A stretch of 64,000 nucleotides of DNA, taken from assembly GCA_047633175.1 (NCBI GenBank), contig JBLIEQ010000011.1:53014-117013 (forward strand), given 5' to 3'. How positions within the stretch are numbered: position 1 is the first letter of the stretch; every line of letters begins with the position of its first letter. This document shows, piece by piece, positions 62,461 through 64,000 of this stretch. Source of the stretch: Motiliproteus sp047633175 (GTDB lineage Bacteria; Pseudomonadota; Gammaproteobacteria; Pseudomonadales; Balneatricaceae). Below the pieces are notes generated by a model, which had not been told where the DNA came from, searched no databases, and saw only the letters and a program-made list of their open reading frames with translations. The position numbers were made by a program, and so were the translations under genes.

Positions 62461-62798
62461 GCTTCGGGCTCGCTCCTTATAAGCCCAGCCCTTTGTGGGT
62501 CGGACTTTAGTCCGACAATGCTAGCAAGGCGCGCTGTAGTGGCAGAGTGTTCGAATCCTGCTGATGCGGTTCGTGCCTCCGCGCACGCTACATCCCTAGC
62601 AAAGTGCCCCCTGTGGGTCGGACTTTGGTCCGACAAGGCTAGCGCAAAAAGCTTCGGGCTCGCTCCTTGTAAGCCCAGCCCTTTGTGGGTCGGGTTTTTG
62701 TAGGTAGAAAGTAGTCCGACAATGCCAGCGAGGCGCGCTGTAGTGGCAGAGTGTTCGAATCCTGCCGATACGGTTCGTGCCTTCGCACACGCCACATC
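62461..62798. repeat. Two copies of a 134-148 bp repeat sharing the tRNA-tail leader
   Basis: Copy A 62461-62594 and copy B 62651-62798 both run GCTTCGGGCTCGCTCCTT, AAGCCCAGCCCTTTGTGGGT, TAGTCCGACAATGC, GGCGCGCTGTAGTGGCAGAG, TGTTCGAATCCTGC and CGGTTCGTGCC. Copy B has about 18 extra bases. The beginning matches the leader of the tRNA-tail repeats; GTGTTCGAATCCTGC looks like a T-arm of another tRNA. The small open frames across this region are not genes. Confidence 0.75.
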
Positions 62799-62830
62799 AC
62801 TGAATATTCACAATGCCTAGCCCATGGCGC

Positions 62831-62863
62831 CGTGGGAGCCTGCCTGCAGGCGATCTCGTCATC
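62831..62863. repeat. REP-like palindrome copy
   Basis: CGTGGGAGCCTGCCTGCAGG then CGATCTCGTCATC, a full copy of the GGAGCCTGCCTGCAGGCGATC family. Confidence 0.75.
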
Positions 62864-63080
62864 CTTGCAGTAACTAACTGGGACATAGCCTTTTTTCATC
62901 GCCACTATCCCCGGCGTTTTTAAAGGTTGCTGGCGCCCGGCGTCCCAGAATAATATTCTCTCAAAAAATCCAATATTTTTTGCTATATTATAATCAGTAC
63001 TAGCAAGGTTGATGGGACGTCGTTAAAAGCTGAGCATATCCATGCGGGACGGAAAATAGCGAGTCAACAATGGTGATTAC

Positions 63081-63467
63081 ATGAAAGCTTTAACGTGCGT
63101 AATTTACGTTTTCGTTACTCTCTCTAGTGGATGTGCATCAAACGAAAGTATGGTTAAAAATCAAAATCTTAGACATACATACCAATATGCGTATGTGCCG
63201 CTTTTCAACGCTACTCTTGCTGCCGCTAAAACCAAGAATCTTAAAGTCGACGATCTTGACAAAAGGCGGGGGAGGCTGGTCTTCTCGCGTGACATCAGTT
63301 TTCGGCGTTTGGGCGAACGCATCTCGGTATTTTTCAGGGCAGTGACACCTCAAGAGACGGAGGTTGAAATAGTCAGTCAGCCCGTTTTTTCCTCACTTAA
63401 CTACCCCCAAAATTGGCAACAGCTTCTTCATGAGCAAATTGAAGTCGAGCTACTCACTAAGAGGTAG
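63081..63467 (+). CDS. Small lipoprotein of unknown function
   Basis: A 128-residue protein with a lipoprotein signal (MKALTCVIYVFVTLSSGC, Cys18 anchor). The mature part is amphipathic (YAYVPLFNATLAAAKTKNLKVDDLD, then strands FFRAVTPQETEVEIVSQPVF). The pattern recalls DUF4136/DUF3568-like small lipoproteins, but I do not recognise it with certainty. An AT-rich stretch with TATAAT (62989-62994) upstream may be its promoter. It lies between the two tRNA-fMet genes. Confidence 0.7.
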   Translation: MKALTCVIYVFVTLSSGCASNESMVKNQNLRHTYQYAYVPLFNATLAAAKTKNLKVDDLDKRRGRLVFSRDISFRRLGERISVFFRAVTPQETEVEIVSQPVFSSLNYPQNWQQLLHEQIEVELLTKR

Positions 63468-63747
63468 CTACACGGGGACCTTGACCAGGGACGGCGCATC
63501 GCCTGTTAAGATGCGTGTCTTAAATGCAGGCACAATTTCAGACCAGCCCATAAATAAATAATCAGGTAATCCTACAACAGGCATAAAACCGCCTGAAAGA
63601 AATAAAGCCGCCTGGGGAAGGCGGAACCACTGCTTGATGGCACGACAGTAATGCAGAATTTATACGTTTGTGGAGCCCGCCTGCAGGCGATCTCTTATCG
63701 CGGTGCTGGCCGCTAATCAGGAATGACTAAGAAGTCCTCTAGACTGC
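63468..63747. other. Intergenic region before the second tRNA-fMet
   Basis: Holds a REP-like copy at 63669-63701 (TGTGGAGCCCGCCTGCAGGC core) and a short CCGCCTG...CAGGCGG-like inverted pair at about 63588-63625 (AACCGCCTGAAAG, AAGCCGCCTGGGGAAGGCGG). From about 63700 on the sequence parallels the upstream flank of the first tRNA gene. Confidence 0.55.
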
Positions 63748-63776
63748 TAGACAGTTCCCAGTTTGACCTGTATTAT
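63748..63776 (+). promoter_or_regulatory. Promoter of the second initiator tRNA gene
   Basis: TAGACA and TATTAT with 17 bases between, then GCGCTCC; same layout as at 61988-62016 although the sequence between the boxes has diverged. Confidence 0.72.
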
Positions 63777-63790
63777 GCGCTCCACGTTGA

Positions 63791-63867
<77 letters not shown>

Positions 63868-63880
63868 ATGTAACCCTAGG

Positions 63881-63909
63881 CCAAATAATTGATTTCATTT
63901 GGTTTTTTT
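63881..63909 (+). terminator. Terminator of the second tRNA-fMet gene
   Basis: CCAAAT pairs with ATTTGG, followed by seven T residues. The stem is much shorter than that of the first copy. Confidence 0.65.
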
Positions 63910-63919
63910 CGTTTCAGGG

Positions 63920-64000
63920 CTATGAAAAAAGCTTCGGGCTCGCTCCTTATAAGCCCAGCGAAGGTCGTAGGTTCGAATTCTGCCCCCGCTACCAATGTAA
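63920..64000 (+). repeat. tRNA-fMet 3'-half repeat after the second tRNA
   Basis: Same unit as at 62175-62375: TATGAAAAAAGCTTCGGGCT leader, ATAAGCCCAGC, then the last 35 tRNA bases (63960-63994) with the same C-to-T change in the T-arm as the second tail copy at 62341. It may continue past the window edge. Confidence 0.85.

Noticed and set aside
62403..62905. Small open frames on both strands in the repeat region between the tRNA genes
   Set aside because: They follow the repeated sequence blocks and give near-identical repeated peptides in several frames, with no ribosome site or domain.

Overview
The window looks like part of the chromosome of a gammaproteobacterium, probably marine and related to Pseudomonas or Oceanospirillales. 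Three things support this. The block exbB-exbD-lpxK-Trm112-kdsB-PTP-murB-rne-rluC and the set cysB-thrH-pabB follow the order familiar from Pseudomonas. A complete prpBC-acnD-prpF methylcitrate operon and a pntAB pair are present. The left end belongs to an exopolysaccharide locus of the XrtA (exosortase A)/PEP-CTERM type. I cannot name the genus.

Layout. 1-5771 (minus strand): four XrtA-type exopolysaccharide genes, namely two glycosyltransferases around two tandem asparagine-synthetase-like amidotransferases; the operon runs off the left edge. 6415-12598: patatin-like lipase, XrtA-type polysaccharide deacetylase, secreted trypsin-like protease, then the histidine kinase PrsK and the sigma-54-type response regulator PrsR. 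12780-15674: a four-gene cassette directly downstream of prsR (Tat-signal protein of unknown function, PqqD-like chaperone, HprK-related kinase, PF14907-type nucleotidyltransferase), preceded by a good sigma-54 -24/-12 element and an upstream motif that could bind PrsR. This is the best candidate for a poorly described system. 15866-25584: envelope and RNA housekeeping genes. 25628-27324: cysB and thrH.

27325-37499 is an accessory stretch inserted between thrH and pabB. It carries a short-chain dehydrogenase, a hydrolase-OsmC fusion, a LysR/PACE-efflux pair, an ABC exporter, a GNAT, a VOC protein with a LysR, and a short protein with a BapA-type prefix. It also contains a shrunken second copy of the LysR/PACE pair and a diverged second copy of the pabB 3' end, which suggest import of DNA from a related lineage. 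37500-40113: pabB and an alpha/beta hydrolase. 40325-47433: GntR-type regulator with the methylcitrate-cycle operon (propionyl-CoA catabolism). 48002-52232 is AT-rich and holds envelope proteins of unknown role (lipoproteins, DUF3015, DUF4105). 52942-61879: membrane diguanylate cyclase, class II aldolase, YitT protein, beta-carbonic anhydrase and the proton-translocating transhydrogenase.

62031-64000 holds two identical initiator tRNA genes with their own promoters and terminators. Each is followed by extra copies of the tRNA 3' half. Across the whole window there is a striking number of short tandem duplications (12-18 bp), both before start codons and in frame inside genes (murB, pabB, rne, the ABC exporter), plus several families of dispersed palindromic repeats and two MITE-like inverted-repeat elements without transposase.
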